DNA of 64,000 nt from JAVVHH01 sp963835135 (GTDB lineage Bacteria; Pseudomonadota; Alphaproteobacteria; Acetobacterales; Acetobacteraceae). Position numbers and translations under genes: made by a program. A model generated the notes under the pieces. That model saw only the letters and a program-made list of their open reading frames with translations. It was not told where the DNA came from and made no database searches. Below are positions 17,792-26,973 of this stretch, in pieces. The DNA lies in the NCBI GenBank assembly GCA_963835135.1, contig CAWIEF010000002.1, positions 310,001-374,000 on the forward strand, in the 5' to 3' direction. Numbering within the stretch: position 1 is the stretch's first letter; each line of letters starts with the position of its first letter.

Positions 17792-18685
17792 CTACTTCGC
17801 CGCGATCTCGAGATGGCGTGGTTGGCTCTGCGGAGAGCAGGTGATTGATCGCTCGGTCGGCATCCACCAGACCTCGTCGGGGTGGAATTCAAGCACCATG
17901 GACCAATCGAAGTCGCAATCCCTGTTCGCTAGCCACATCAGTTCCTTTACCCCCGGCCGCAGCACGGGCCCAAAGAATGAGTACGTGAATGAATCTCCTA
18001 TGATCAGCACTCGCCGGCCGTCCGCGAGCCCCCCCGCCTCGCGATACGGCGCCTGATCGACCGGCTCCGCAATCGGCCGATGCGGCGGTCGCAGCGGCTC
18101 CACCTCCTCGCTGAACTCCTCCTCCAACCCCAGCATCTTTGCCTCATCGCCGCCGAGTTTCGGCGCCGGCGCCCCGAGCACGGCAGCCGGATCCACCCGC
18201 CATCCCGCCCCGCTCCAGTCGAGGATGGCGTTGACGGCCGCGACCGCCCCCCTCGGCGTCCAGTGCGTGTCATGGCGGTGATAAGTCGCACCCGCCGCTA
18301 CCGACGCGTGAAGCGCCGGCCGTAGATCCAGCGCCGAAACCCCTCGCGCCGACAACGCTTGCAGCATCAAATCATATTGCGTCGGCGAGCCATGGTTCCG
18401 GGCCCAATCTGGCAAAGCCTCGAGTGCAATCGTCGCGTTGTTGGTTGCCGCCACCGTGATCATCATCAACCCGAACAGCCCCAACACGTACGCCGCGGAT
18501 AACGCCGGCGACCTTACCGGCTGCAACCACGATACCAGCCTCGACCATCGCACCACGGCCAGCACGACCCCTAGGCAAAGCGGCAGCAGCACCGCCGCCG
18601 ACAGCGACGGATGAACGGCAAACCCAACCGCACCAAGTCCGTTCGCCCCAAGCAACCCCATGTAGAACCGCTTCGCCCCCGCCAA
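17792..18685 (-). CDS. AlgX/AlgJ-like SGNH-fold membrane protein
   Basis: 297 residues; the start is uncertain (TTG at 18685 or ATG at 18661). The N-terminus has two or three hydrophobic segments (residues about 10-85). The rest resembles the alginate O-acetyltransferase AlgX/AlgJ catalytic fold, which is circularly permuted: Asp-x-His first in YHRHDTHWTPRGA, then the nucleophile motif in VLIIGDSFTYSFF. That predicts extracytoplasmic acetyl transfer or esterase action on a glycan. No MBOAT partner (AlgI) is visible. It is shorter than AlgX, so it may be an N-terminally reduced or stand-alone member. Inference from motifs. Confidence 0.65.
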   Translation of the reverse strand: MAGAKRFYMGLLGANGLGAVGFAVHPSLSAAVLLPLCLGVVLAVVRWSRLVSWLQPVRSPALSAAYVLGLFGLMMITVAATNNATIALEALPDWARNHGSPTQYDLMLQALSARGVSALDLRPALHASVAAGATYHRHDTHWTPRGAVAAVNAILDWSGAGWRVDPAAVLGAPAPKLGGDEAKMLGLEEEFSEEVEPLRPPHRPIAEPVDQAPYREAGGLADGRRVLIIGDSFTYSFFGPVLRPGVKELMWLANRDCDFDWSMVLEFHPDEVWWMPTERSITCSPQSQPRHLEIAAK

Positions 18686-18865
18686 ATCAACCTTCGATCC
18701 CGCGACGCTCGACTGACCCCGCCCCAGTTAGCCTGAACCGTCGGCCGCGCCGACGCAGGCCTCGACGAACTCACCAACCCGCTCATCCCCGACCCCACAG
18801 TCTGGATCGCGCGCCGCCATCCACCGCCGCCAAGCAGCCCCCATCAGCGCCGCCCCGATTCCCCC

Positions 18866-19506
18866 TTGCCATCGCCCGTCGATAATGTTCCCTTTCCGTT
18901 CGTGCTCCCGCCCGCCGCCCTCCGCCTCGCCGACCGCCTCATCAACGCCCTGATGACCCTTGTCGACGCCATCGCCGAGAGCCTCGCCCCGCGCACCGCC
19001 CCGGTCGGCCCCGACCACGTCGCCCTCTTCGTCCGCCTCTCCACCCTCATCAACATCCTCGTCCGCATCAACTCCGGCAGCACCGGCACCCCGGCACAAC
19101 CCAAGCCCAACACCACGGCCGGCCGCCATCCCGAGCCCCCGCGACCCGATCGCCACCCATGCCAGCAGCGCCGCCCCGGCTGGATTCTCGCCGCCCTGCC
19201 CGACGTCGCACCCGCCGTCGCGACCGACCTCGCAGCCATCCTCGCCGACCCGGCCTTCGCCACCCTCCTCGCGGCCGCGCCCACCCTGCAGCACGCGCTC
19301 CGCCCCTTCCTGCGCGGCCTTGGCCTCGGCGCACGCCCCGCTCCGTCCCCGTCATCGCCCGACGCCCCGCCCCGCCCCCGAACTGCCCCGCCGCTCAAAC
19401 CCGACGTCACGGCCCCGCAACCCCACGCCGCGCCGCGCGAACCGGCCGAACCGCGAACCTATTCTCCAGCCCCAACACCTTTGCACGTGCATCTCATTCC
19501 GCTTAA
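18866..19506 (+). CDS. proline/arginine-rich hypothetical protein (Acetobacteraceae type), 3' end uncertain
   Basis: From the ATG at 18866 the frame shows strong GC3 bias to about 19450: a hydrophobic N-terminal helix pair (LRLADRLINALMTLVDAI), a proline-rich spacer, a helical block (VATDLAAILADPAFATLLAA, then LQHALRPFLRGLGLG) and a second proline-rich tail. I recall such proteins as common in Acetobacteraceae genomes; function unknown. The frame has no stop before 19921, which would overlap the convergent ATPase by more than 300 bases. A TAA at 19504-19506 in the +2-shifted frame is a more plausible end, implying one more indel near 19440. GC also drops after about 19455. Confidence 0.4.
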
Positions 19507-19609
19507 GCAACGAAATGCGTTTACTCCGCGCACCGGAACGTATCGAATGTCGCTCGCAAGTCGCTCGAACGCTCCACCAAGTCGCGACGGCCGAAGTAAA
19601 CCCATCACC

Positions 19610-20371
19610 CTACAGCACGTGGGACAGGAACTCGCGCGTGCGCGCCTCGCGCGGCGCAGCGAGGACATCGCGCGGGTGGCCGCGCTCGACGACCAGGCCA
19701 TCGGCCATGAACGCCAGGTCGTCCCCAGCCTCGCGGGCGAACGCCAGCTCGTGCGTGACCACGATCATCGTCATCCCCGACGCGGCCAGGTCGCGCATGA
19801 CGGCCAGCACCTCGCCCACCAGCTCCGGGTCGAGCGCCGAGGTCGGCTCGTCGAACAGCATCAGCTCCGGGTCCATCGCCAGCGCCCGCGCGATCGCAAC
19901 CCGTTGCTGCTCGCCGCCTGAAAGCTGCGCCGGGTAGCTGGCAGACTTGCCGCCGAGGCCGACCCGCTGCAGCAGCTGCATCCCGCGCTCGCGCGCCTGC
20001 CCCGCCGGCACGCGCTTCACGCGGATCGGTGCCTCGACGATGTTGCCCAGCGCCGTCATGTGCGGGAACAGGTTGAACTGCTGGAACACCATGCCGACCC
20101 GGCGGCGCATGCGGGCGATCTGCCGCTCCGGCAGCTCATACAGGCGTCCCCCGCGCTCGCGGTAACCGACCAGCTCGCCCGCCACCCAGAGCCGCCCGGC
20201 ATCGATCCGCTCCAGATGGTTGATGCACGACAGCAGCGTGCTCTTCCCCGAACCGGACGGGCCGATGATGCACATCACGCTGCCGGCCGCCACGTCGAGG
20301 TCGATCCCACGCAGCACCTCGCGCGCGCCGTAGCGCTTGCGCAGCCCGCGCATCATCACGATCGGACTCAT
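19610..20371 (-). CDS. polar amino-acid ABC transporter ATP-binding protein (GlnQ/HisP type)
   Basis: 253 residues from the ATG at 20371, which overlaps the permease stop as ATGA. Walker A is GPSGSGKST, the Q-loop is MVFQQFNLFPHMTALGN, the signature LSGGEQQRVAIARAL, Walker B LMLFDEPTSALDPE and the switch His is in VVTHEL. The FNLFPH Q-loop sequence is characteristic of the polar amino-acid uptake family. Last gene of a four-gene minus-strand operon: flavin monooxygenase, binding protein, permease, ATPase. Confidence 0.93.
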   Translation of the reverse strand: MSPIVMMRGLRKRYGAREVLRGIDLDVAAGSVMCIIGPSGSGKSTLLSCINHLERIDAGRLWVAGELVGYRERGGRLYELPERQIARMRRRVGMVFQQFNLFPHMTALGNIVEAPIRVKRVPAGQARERGMQLLQRVGLGGKSASYPAQLSGGEQQRVAIARALAMDPELMLFDEPTSALDPELVGEVLAVMRDLAASGMTMIVVTHELAFAREAGDDLAFMADGLVVERGHPRDVLAAPREARTREFLSHVL

Positions 20372-21186
20372 CCGGCGTGCCGGTAATGCCGCTCGAGCCA
20401 ATGCTGACCGGCAGAAAGGAGGCTGACGATGAACAGATACCAGAGCGAGGCGACGATCAGCAGCGGAATGGTCTCGTAGGTCCGCGCATAGATCAGCTGC
20501 GCCGTGTAGAGCAGGTCCGCCATGGCGATGACGCTCACGAGCGAGGTGCCCTTGACCATCGAGACGACCTCGTTGCCGACCGGCGGGATGATGACGCGCA
20601 TCGCCTGCGGGAACACGATGCGGACGAAGATGGTCGCCGGCCCCATGCCCAGCGCCTTCGCCGCCCGGGTCTGACCCGGCGGAACGCTCTGGATCCCGGC
20701 GCGGATCACCTCGGCCGTATACGCCGCCTGCGCCAACCCGAGCCCGGCCAAGGCGGCGGTCAGCGGCGTGATCACCGCGTTGGTGCTCTCGCTGAACAGC
20801 ACCGGCCCGAACGGGACGGCCAGGACAATCCGCGGATAGAGCGCGCCGAAATTATACCAGAAGATCAGCTGCACCAGCACCGGCACGCTGCGGAAGAACC
20901 AGATATACAGCCAGCCGAGCGTCGAGAGCAGCCGGTTGCCGGAAAGCCGCATGACGGCGAGCAGCGTCCCGAGCGTCAGCCCCATGACCATCGCCAAGGC
21001 GGTAAGTTCCAGCGTCCGCGAGAGTCCGGCGAGGATCTGCGGGTCGAACAGGTAGGCCGCGACGACAGGCCATTGGAAGGACGGGTTGGTGGACACGCTG
21101 TAGGCGACGCCCCCGGCGATCAGGATCGCCACCACGCTGGCCGCCCAGGTCCAGGGATGCCGCAGCGGAACGACGGTTTCGGACAC
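20368..21186 (-). CDS. polar amino-acid ABC transporter permease
   Basis: 272-residue inner-membrane permease with an extra N-terminal hydrophobic segment (WAASVVAILIAGGVAYSV) before the His/Glu/Gln/Arg permease core. The core has YIWFFRSVPVLVQLIFW, the coupling loop from AYTAEVIRAGIQSVPPGQ to AAKALGMG, and FPQAMRVIIPPVGNEVVSM. It starts three bases after the binding-protein stop and overlaps the ATPase start. A single permease gene suggests a homodimeric channel. Confidence 0.92.
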   Translation of the reverse strand: MSETVVPLRHPWTWAASVVAILIAGGVAYSVSTNPSFQWPVVAAYLFDPQILAGLSRTLELTALAMVMGLTLGTLLAVMRLSGNRLLSTLGWLYIWFFRSVPVLVQLIFWYNFGALYPRIVLAVPFGPVLFSESTNAVITPLTAALAGLGLAQAAYTAEVIRAGIQSVPPGQTRAAKALGMGPATIFVRIVFPQAMRVIIPPVGNEVVSMVKGTSLVSVIAMADLLYTAQLIYARTYETIPLLIVASLWYLFIVSLLSAGQHWLERHYRHAG

Positions 21187-21189
21187 CCC

Positions 21190-22062
21190 TTACTTGGCGA
21201 CCGTCGTGGGGTTGAGCGGCACGGTCTTGATCGCGCCCTCCTGCAGGCCCCACTTGACGATGACCTTTTCGTAGGTGCCGTTGTCGATCAGGTGCTGCAG
21301 CGCGGCCTGCATCGGCGCCGCCATCTCGGAGCCCTGCGGCAGGCCGATGCCGAGATAGCTGCGGTCGGTGTAGCTTCCGACGACCTTGGTGCGGCCTTTC
21401 GACTGCGTGACGAAATAGCTGACCGCGGTCGAGCCTAGCCAAAACAGATCGGCCCGGCGGCTCATCATCGCCTCGACCGCGCCGTTGCCGTCGTTGAACG
21501 CCAGGGCGTTGATCGGCTTTTTGCCCTGTGCCGCGCATTTCGGCTGATGCTCATCGGCAAACACCATCTCGCGCGAGCCGCGCGTGGTTGCCACGCTGAC
21601 GCCGCAGAGGTCGTCGAGGCTATCGACTTTGATCGGAGTGTCCGCCAGCGCGGCGAACAGCTCGTTGGCGATCAGCCAACCAATCTGGTCGATGACCTTC
21701 TCGCGCACGGCGGTCACCCCCATCTGGCCGATCGCGGCATCGAACCGCTTGGATTGCAGCCCGGGGATCAGCGTGTCGAACGTCGTCGGGCGCAGGTCCA
21801 GCTCGAGCCCGAGGGATTGCACGGCCGCCCGCGCGAGATCGGTTTCCCAGCCGACCATCTCGCCCTTCTCGTTACGGAAGTTGTCCGGCGGTGAACCGAG
21901 CGCGACCGCGACCGTGAACGGCCGTTTAGCGACGTCCGGCGGGACCATCTTGACCAGGGCCGGGTCGGGCGTCTGGGCCAGGGCCGGGTCGGCGCCGGGT
22001 TGGTCCGCGGCCCAGGCGGGAAACGCCGCAAGCAGGGCGATGGCGGCAAGGATCGATCTCAT
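21190..22062 (-). CDS. amino-acid-type ABC transporter substrate-binding protein
   Basis: 290-residue periplasmic protein of the family-3 solute-binding class. A signal peptide ends at PAWA-AD. The mature protein has the hinge signature GWETDLARAAVQSLG, FDTLIPGLQSKRFDAAIGQM and a paired-cysteine region (DDLCGVSVATTRGS ... PKCAAQGK) also seen in cystine/lysine-type binders. The ATG overlaps the stop of the upstream flavin monooxygenase (ATGA), tying import to oxidation of the ligand. The ligand is not identifiable by eye; a sulfur- or nitrogen-containing organic compound would fit the operon. Confidence 0.9.
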   Translation of the reverse strand: MRSILAAIALLAAFPAWAADQPGADPALAQTPDPALVKMVPPDVAKRPFTVAVALGSPPDNFRNEKGEMVGWETDLARAAVQSLGLELDLRPTTFDTLIPGLQSKRFDAAIGQMGVTAVREKVIDQIGWLIANELFAALADTPIKVDSLDDLCGVSVATTRGSREMVFADEHQPKCAAQGKKPINALAFNDGNGAVEAMMSRRADLFWLGSTAVSYFVTQSKGRTKVVGSYTDRSYLGIGLPQGSEMAAPMQAALQHLIDNGTYEKVIVKWGLQEGAIKTVPLNPTTVAK

Positions 22063-23441
22063 GCGCTCTTGCGCTCCGTCTGTGAGGTGCGGCCGAAGGT
22101 CGATCGGGCGCCGCGGCTGCGAAAGGCCGGGCGGTCCAGCCCCATGCTGCCCCGGAACGTGCCGTCGCCCTCATAGCGGGTCTGGAACAGGCCACGGCGC
22201 TGCAACTCCGGCACGAGCCACTCGAGGCACTCGATCGCGGGGTCCGGCAGGAAGGGCGGGATCAGGTTCCAGCCGTCACAGGCGGCACTCTCGAACCAGT
22301 CCTGCATCTGGTCGGCCGCGTCCGCGGGCGTTCCAACCAGGACGTTGTGGCCGCTCGCACCCGCCATGATCCTATACAGCTTGGCGATCGTCATGCCGGG
22401 CTGGCGACCCATGGCGGCCAGCGTCTCGTGGCCGCTCTTGAGGGCGTTGGTCTTCGCCAGCGGCGGCGGCAGCGGGCCGTCGAGCGGCAGGCCGGACAGG
22501 TCGCCATACGTCTCGGCCAGCATCGGCAGGCCCACCTTCGGATGCACCATGTCCTGCATCTGCTCGAACCGGTCATGCGCCTCCTGCCGCGTGCGCCCGA
22601 GCACGGGCAGGATCCCGGGCATGACGAGCATGGAGGCCGGGTCGCGCCCGCGTGCGGCGCCATGCGCCTTCACGCTCGCGTAGAACCGGGCGGCGTCCTC
22701 TTTGGTCTTTTGTGCCGTGTAGATCAGGTCGGCGATGCGGGCACCGAGATCCTGCCCCGGTCCCGACGACCCGGCCTGCGCGATCACTGGATAGCCCTGC
22801 ACCGGCCGGGCAACGTTGAGCGGTCCCTTGACCCGGAGCTGGCCGCCCTCGTGGTTCAGCGTGTGCAGCTTGGCCGGATCGAAATAGCGGCCGCTCGCCT
22901 TGTCCCGGACGAACGCGTCGTCCTCCCAACTGTCCCACAACCCGAATACCACATCGACGAACTCCTCCGCTCGCCGGTAGCGCGCCCCGTGCTCCACATG
23001 CGCGTCGAGCCCGAAATTGTACGCTTCCTGCTCGCTCCACGACGTCACCACGTTCCAGCCGACCCGGCCGCGGCTGATGTAGTCGAGCGAGGCGAACTTA
23101 CGGGCGATGTGATACGGCTCGTTGTACGTCGTGCTGGCGCTCGCGACGAAGCCGAGCCGCTCCGTGACCGCGGCGAGCGCGCCGATCAGCGTCAGCGGCT
23201 CGAACACGTCGATCCGCGGATTGTAGGAAAGCTCGTCGTCGTCCTTGGCGGAGTGCCTGACCGCGATGCCATCGGCCCAGAACATGAAGTGGATGCAGGC
23301 CCGCTCCGCCGCCGCCGCCATGTCTTTCCACATCTGGATGTCCATGGCCGCGTCTTCGCGTGCGCCCGGCATCCGCCATCCGGCAACATGCGCCCCGTTG
23401 GCCACGATGTTGAACCCGAGCTTCATCTGGCGAGTGTTCAT
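22059..23441 (-). CDS. NtaA/DszA-type FMN-dependent monooxygenase
   Basis: 460 residues from the ATG at 23441, with GGGAGCG ahead of it; an in-frame extension to 23516 has no ribosome site. Luciferase-fold motifs match those of the 16420-17745 protein nearly residue for residue: SASTTYNEPYHIARKFASLD, RGRVGWNVVTSWSEQEAYNF, GYPVIAQAGSS and LVGTPADAADQM. It is the lead gene of an ABC-importer operon, a common arrangement for scavenging enzymes that cleave C-S or C-N bonds. Needs FMNH2 from an unlinked reductase. Confidence 0.9.
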   Translation of the reverse strand: MNTRQMKLGFNIVANGAHVAGWRMPGAREDAAMDIQMWKDMAAAAERACIHFMFWADGIAVRHSAKDDDELSYNPRIDVFEPLTLIGALAAVTERLGFVASASTTYNEPYHIARKFASLDYISRGRVGWNVVTSWSEQEAYNFGLDAHVEHGARYRRAEEFVDVVFGLWDSWEDDAFVRDKASGRYFDPAKLHTLNHEGGQLRVKGPLNVARPVQGYPVIAQAGSSGPGQDLGARIADLIYTAQKTKEDAARFYASVKAHGAARGRDPASMLVMPGILPVLGRTRQEAHDRFEQMQDMVHPKVGLPMLAETYGDLSGLPLDGPLPPPLAKTNALKSGHETLAAMGRQPGMTIAKLYRIMAGASGHNVLVGTPADAADQMQDWFESAACDGWNLIPPFLPDPAIECLEWLVPELQRRGLFQTRYEGDGTFRGSMGLDRPAFRSRGARSTFGRTSQTERKSA

Positions 23442-23566
23442 TCGCGCTCCCGCCGGGCAAGGCTTCGGCATTCTCGCCGACGGCCGGCTCGGCCCCGTAT
23501 CCTCAATCGGGCCCATAAAACCGCCCCATGATCAAGGGCCGACGTGCCGCAGCCCCGAGGGTCGGT

Positions 23567-26501
23567 CTACGCCATCGAGGTGAGCTCGGACGCGGCGCGA
23601 TCCCAATCCCGGATCATGTCCGCAACCGCGCAAGCTGGACGCGGTATGCTGAACAGGTACCCCTGCACCTCCGAGCATCCCTCCTCGCGCAGCCAGGCCA
23701 GCTGTTCGGCCGTTTCGACGCCCTCGGCCGTCGTCCGCATGCCCAGGTTCTCGCTGAGCCCGATCATCGTGCGGACGATGACGTCGGCGCCGTCGGTAGT
23801 CGCCAGGTCGCGGATGAAAGACTGATCGATCTTGATCTTGTCGAATGGGAAGCTGCGCAAGTAACTTAGGCTCGAATAACCCGTGCCGAAGTCGTCCATC
23901 GCGATCCGAACGCCCAGATCCCGCAGCCCATGCAGCGTTTCGAGCGTTGCTGCGCTGTCTGCAAGCAACACCGTCTCGGTGATTTCCAGCTCGAGCCGGC
24001 TGGCGGGTAACTTGGTTGCCTCGAGCGCCTGCCTGACCGACTCGACTAGGTCGCGGCCCCTGAACTGCGCCGGACTGACATTGACGGCGACCTTGACGTG
24101 GTCTGGCCAGGTCAGGGCCTCCCTGCACGCGCGCCGCAAGACCCAGTTGCCAAGCGGCACGATCAGCCCGATCTCTTCAGCGATTGGAATGAACTCGGCC
24201 GGTGACACCATGCCCCGTATGGGATGGACCCATCGTAGAAGGGCCTCGAAGCCGCCGATCCGCTCACGTTGCAGGTCGTAGATCGGCTGATAGTGCAGCT
24301 CGAACTCTTGATTGGCCAACGAGGACCGCAAGTCGAGCTCTAGAGCCCGGCGCGCCTGCAGCCGGGCATCCATGCCGGGCTCGAAGAACCGCCAGATCCC
24401 CCGACCTTCCGCCTTGGCTCGGTAAAGCGCCACGTCCGCGTTCTTCAGTAACTTGGCACCGCTCGAACCGTCGTCCGGCGCGAACGAAATGCCGATGCTG
24501 GTTCCGATGACGACATGATGGCCTTCGATCTCGAACGGGACGGCAAGCGCCTCGATGATGCGCCGCGTGAGGACTGTCGCATCCTCCGGCCGCTCGAGCG
24601 GGGCCTGCACGATGGCAAACTCGTCACCGCCCAAGCGGGCCACCGTGTCGACCTCGCGCACGCACGCGTTCAACCGGGTTGCGACCGCACGCAGCAGTTC
24701 ATCCCCGATGGGATGCCCGAGTGTGTCATTGACCGCTCCAAAGCGATCCAGGTCGAGCATCAAGACGGCAAAGCCGGTCCGCTCGCGCCCGGCTTGAGCC
24801 AGGGCCTGCTCGACCCGCTCGCTCAACAGAACGCGGTTGGGCAGGCCGGTCAGCGCGTCATGATGGGCCATGAACACGATCTGCGCCTCTGCCCGCCTGC
24901 GCTCGGTGACGTCCTCATAGGTCGTGACCCATCCGCCATCGGCCATCGTTCGGCGTGACACGGCAATGATCTGGCCCGGGCTGACCTCATGGAACTGGGT
25001 TTCCACAGACTCCGACGGGGTCACGTGACGTCCGGTGGCGAGAAGCAGGTTGGAGATGCTTTCTCCGGGGTAGTTGCCCGCGGCGACGCTGAGCGCCAGC
25101 ACCTCGCGAAGGTACAATCCCGGGGTCACTTGCTCTGGCGTGAGCCGGAAGATCTCGCAGAAGCGGCGATTGACGACCTTGAGGCGCTGTTCCGCGTCAT
25201 AGAGACACAGGCCCTGCGACATGTGGTCCAGCGCGGCATCCAAGCTCAGGTTAGCCGCCTCCAGCCGCATGGATTTATCGCGTAGCGCCGTCACGTCCGT
25301 GAGCACGGCCACGAAACCGCCGTCGCGGGTTGCACTGCGGCCGACCCGCAGCCAGCGGCCGTCGAGAAGGCGGACCTCGCCAGCATCGAGCGCAGCCCCA
25401 GACAGGCGATACAACAGGCCGACATTGTCACTTGAGGGCCCGGCCGCGGCATGTATCGCGTCGAAAGCGGCACCGGGCCGTAGCAGGTCAGCATCGTTGC
25501 CCAGATATTCCCGAGCCTGTGAGTTGGCCAAGGCGATGGCGCCTTGTGCATCCACGACGATCACTCCCTCGCGCGAGGCCTCGAGCGCGTCGGCGAGGCG
25601 CGCCTGTGCGGACCGGCGTTGCGCCACCTCTCGTTCCATCATGGAGCGGATGTTGTCCCGCATGGCGCGCATGGCGATCAGCAGCGCGCCCAGTTCGTCT
25701 CGACGACCGCTCGGAAACTCGCCGTCGAGGTCGCCCCTCGCGATGCGGCCTGCCATCGCAGAGGCGGCCGCGACCGGCCGGATAATGCGACGTGCGAGGA
25801 GCCAAGCGATGACAGCCGACAGCATCAGCGCCGCGGCCGTCCCGGCCAGGCTGATGTTCCAATCCCTTGCCACCGCCCTGCGCGCGTTTTGCCGGTATGT
25901 GAAGCCGTCTCCGGCGATATAGTTGATCAATAGGCCGATCTGCTTGCTGACGAACTCGAGCATGCTGATCGAGAGCGTCCCACGTCGTGACATTCGGTTC
26001 CGCGTCCGCCAGCAAGCGGCGTCGCTCTTCGTTCCACGCTGCGGCCGCCCGCTGCACCGTCAGTGCGGCCGTTTCGGCCCGGGCGGATTGCGAGCGCTCG
26101 GCCGCAATCGCAAGATCTTGGCTCATTGACTTGGCCAGACCCTCCACCCGTTCGTCGAGCGCCAGCTGCGCGTTGGTATCGCCGACCAGCACCCAGCGAC
26201 GCGCCAGGGCTGCTTCCATCCCAGCGAAGTCCGCCGCCGCCGCGCGGGCATAGTTGATCGACATCAGCGATTTGTCGAACGTCTCGCTCACCAGGACGCC
26301 GGCCTGGCTGATCCCTAATGCGGCACAGAAGCCGAGCGTGCTGGTGATCGCGCTCATGATGAGGAACGCAACCAGGATCTGCATGCGCAGTGTAGATGCC
26401 CGTGAAGCAACGCCGTTGAATAGCAGCGCAACATTGAGGCTCGGCAGCGATATGGGCCGTCTAGGCCCTCTGAGCAGCATCGGCGATCTGCAACCTTCCA
26501 C
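23567..26501 (-). CDS. membrane sensor GGDEF-EAL c-di-GMP enzyme, one-base frameshift
   Basis: Two overlapping frames make one locus of 977 residues. The N-terminal frame (start 26501 or 26480) encodes a membrane helix (MQILVAFLIMSAITSTLGF), a periplasmic four-helix-bundle-like region and ends near 25952. The second frame supplies a membrane helix, HAMP (RRIIRPVAAASAMAGRIARG), two PAS domains, GGDEF (LGGDEFAIVQ) and EAL (FEALLRWVHP, DDFGTGYSSL, EGVET). The join needs removal of one C at about 25952, giving DALDQHARVVSKQIGLL. Both catalytic motifs look intact, so it could make and degrade c-di-GMP. As sequenced, only a truncated sensor and a start-less enzyme would be made. Confidence 0.82.
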
Positions 26502-26611
26502 TAATGCGCAGATGATGCCATGCGGTGATTAAAGATGTCTTAACCGGTCTGTTCTAGATTGGCTCCACCAGAACTCTCGGCTTGGAACGATATGCAGCCC
26601 AAGATTGGTAA

Positions 26612-26960
26612 ATGACAGTGGTATTAAGACGCCCGGATTGGAGGCAGATCTTGGCGCTGCCGATTTGCACAGTATTGGGCTCAGTCGCCCTCGCGGCCGT
26701 CCCCAACCATTTTGTGTCGCAAAAGGACCAGACGTTCACTCCGGGCGAACTCGCCATCAAACGGGCGGAAACTGTCCAAATCGTCAACGATGACGGTGAC
26801 TTGCTCCATCATCTGTATATCGACTCCAAACAGCTCGAGTACCGATTCCGGTGACCAGGAGCCGGGGGCCAAGGTGAACATCACTTTCCCAGCTGCAGGG
26901 ACGTTCGACGTCCTGTGCGGCATTCACCCGAAGATGCGGCTGATCGTGCACGTCGAGTGA
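26612..26960 (+). CDS. cupredoxin (type 1 copper protein), one-base frameshift
   Basis: A 115-residue exported blue-copper protein if one extra C at 26842-26843 is removed (TAC-C-GAT becomes TAC GAT). The N-terminal frame carries a hydrophobic export signal (LPICTVLGSVALAAV) and the first His ligand in DGDLLHHLYIDSK. The second frame carries KVNITFPAAGTFDVLCGIHP then KMRLIVHVE, with Cys, His and Met ligands in C-x2-H-x2-M order as in methylamine-utilisation-type plastocyanins. It likely shuttles electrons in the periplasm, perhaps to or from the nearby di-heme peroxidase. Base composition here is lower in GC than the rest of the window. Confidence 0.72.
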
Positions 26961-26973
26961 GGCCGGGCCGCCG

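Noticed and set aside
18844..19410. Minus-strand frame across the proline-rich region
   Set aside because: It is the shadow of the GC3-biased plus-strand frame; composition is Gly/Arg/Ala-rich with no family resemblance.
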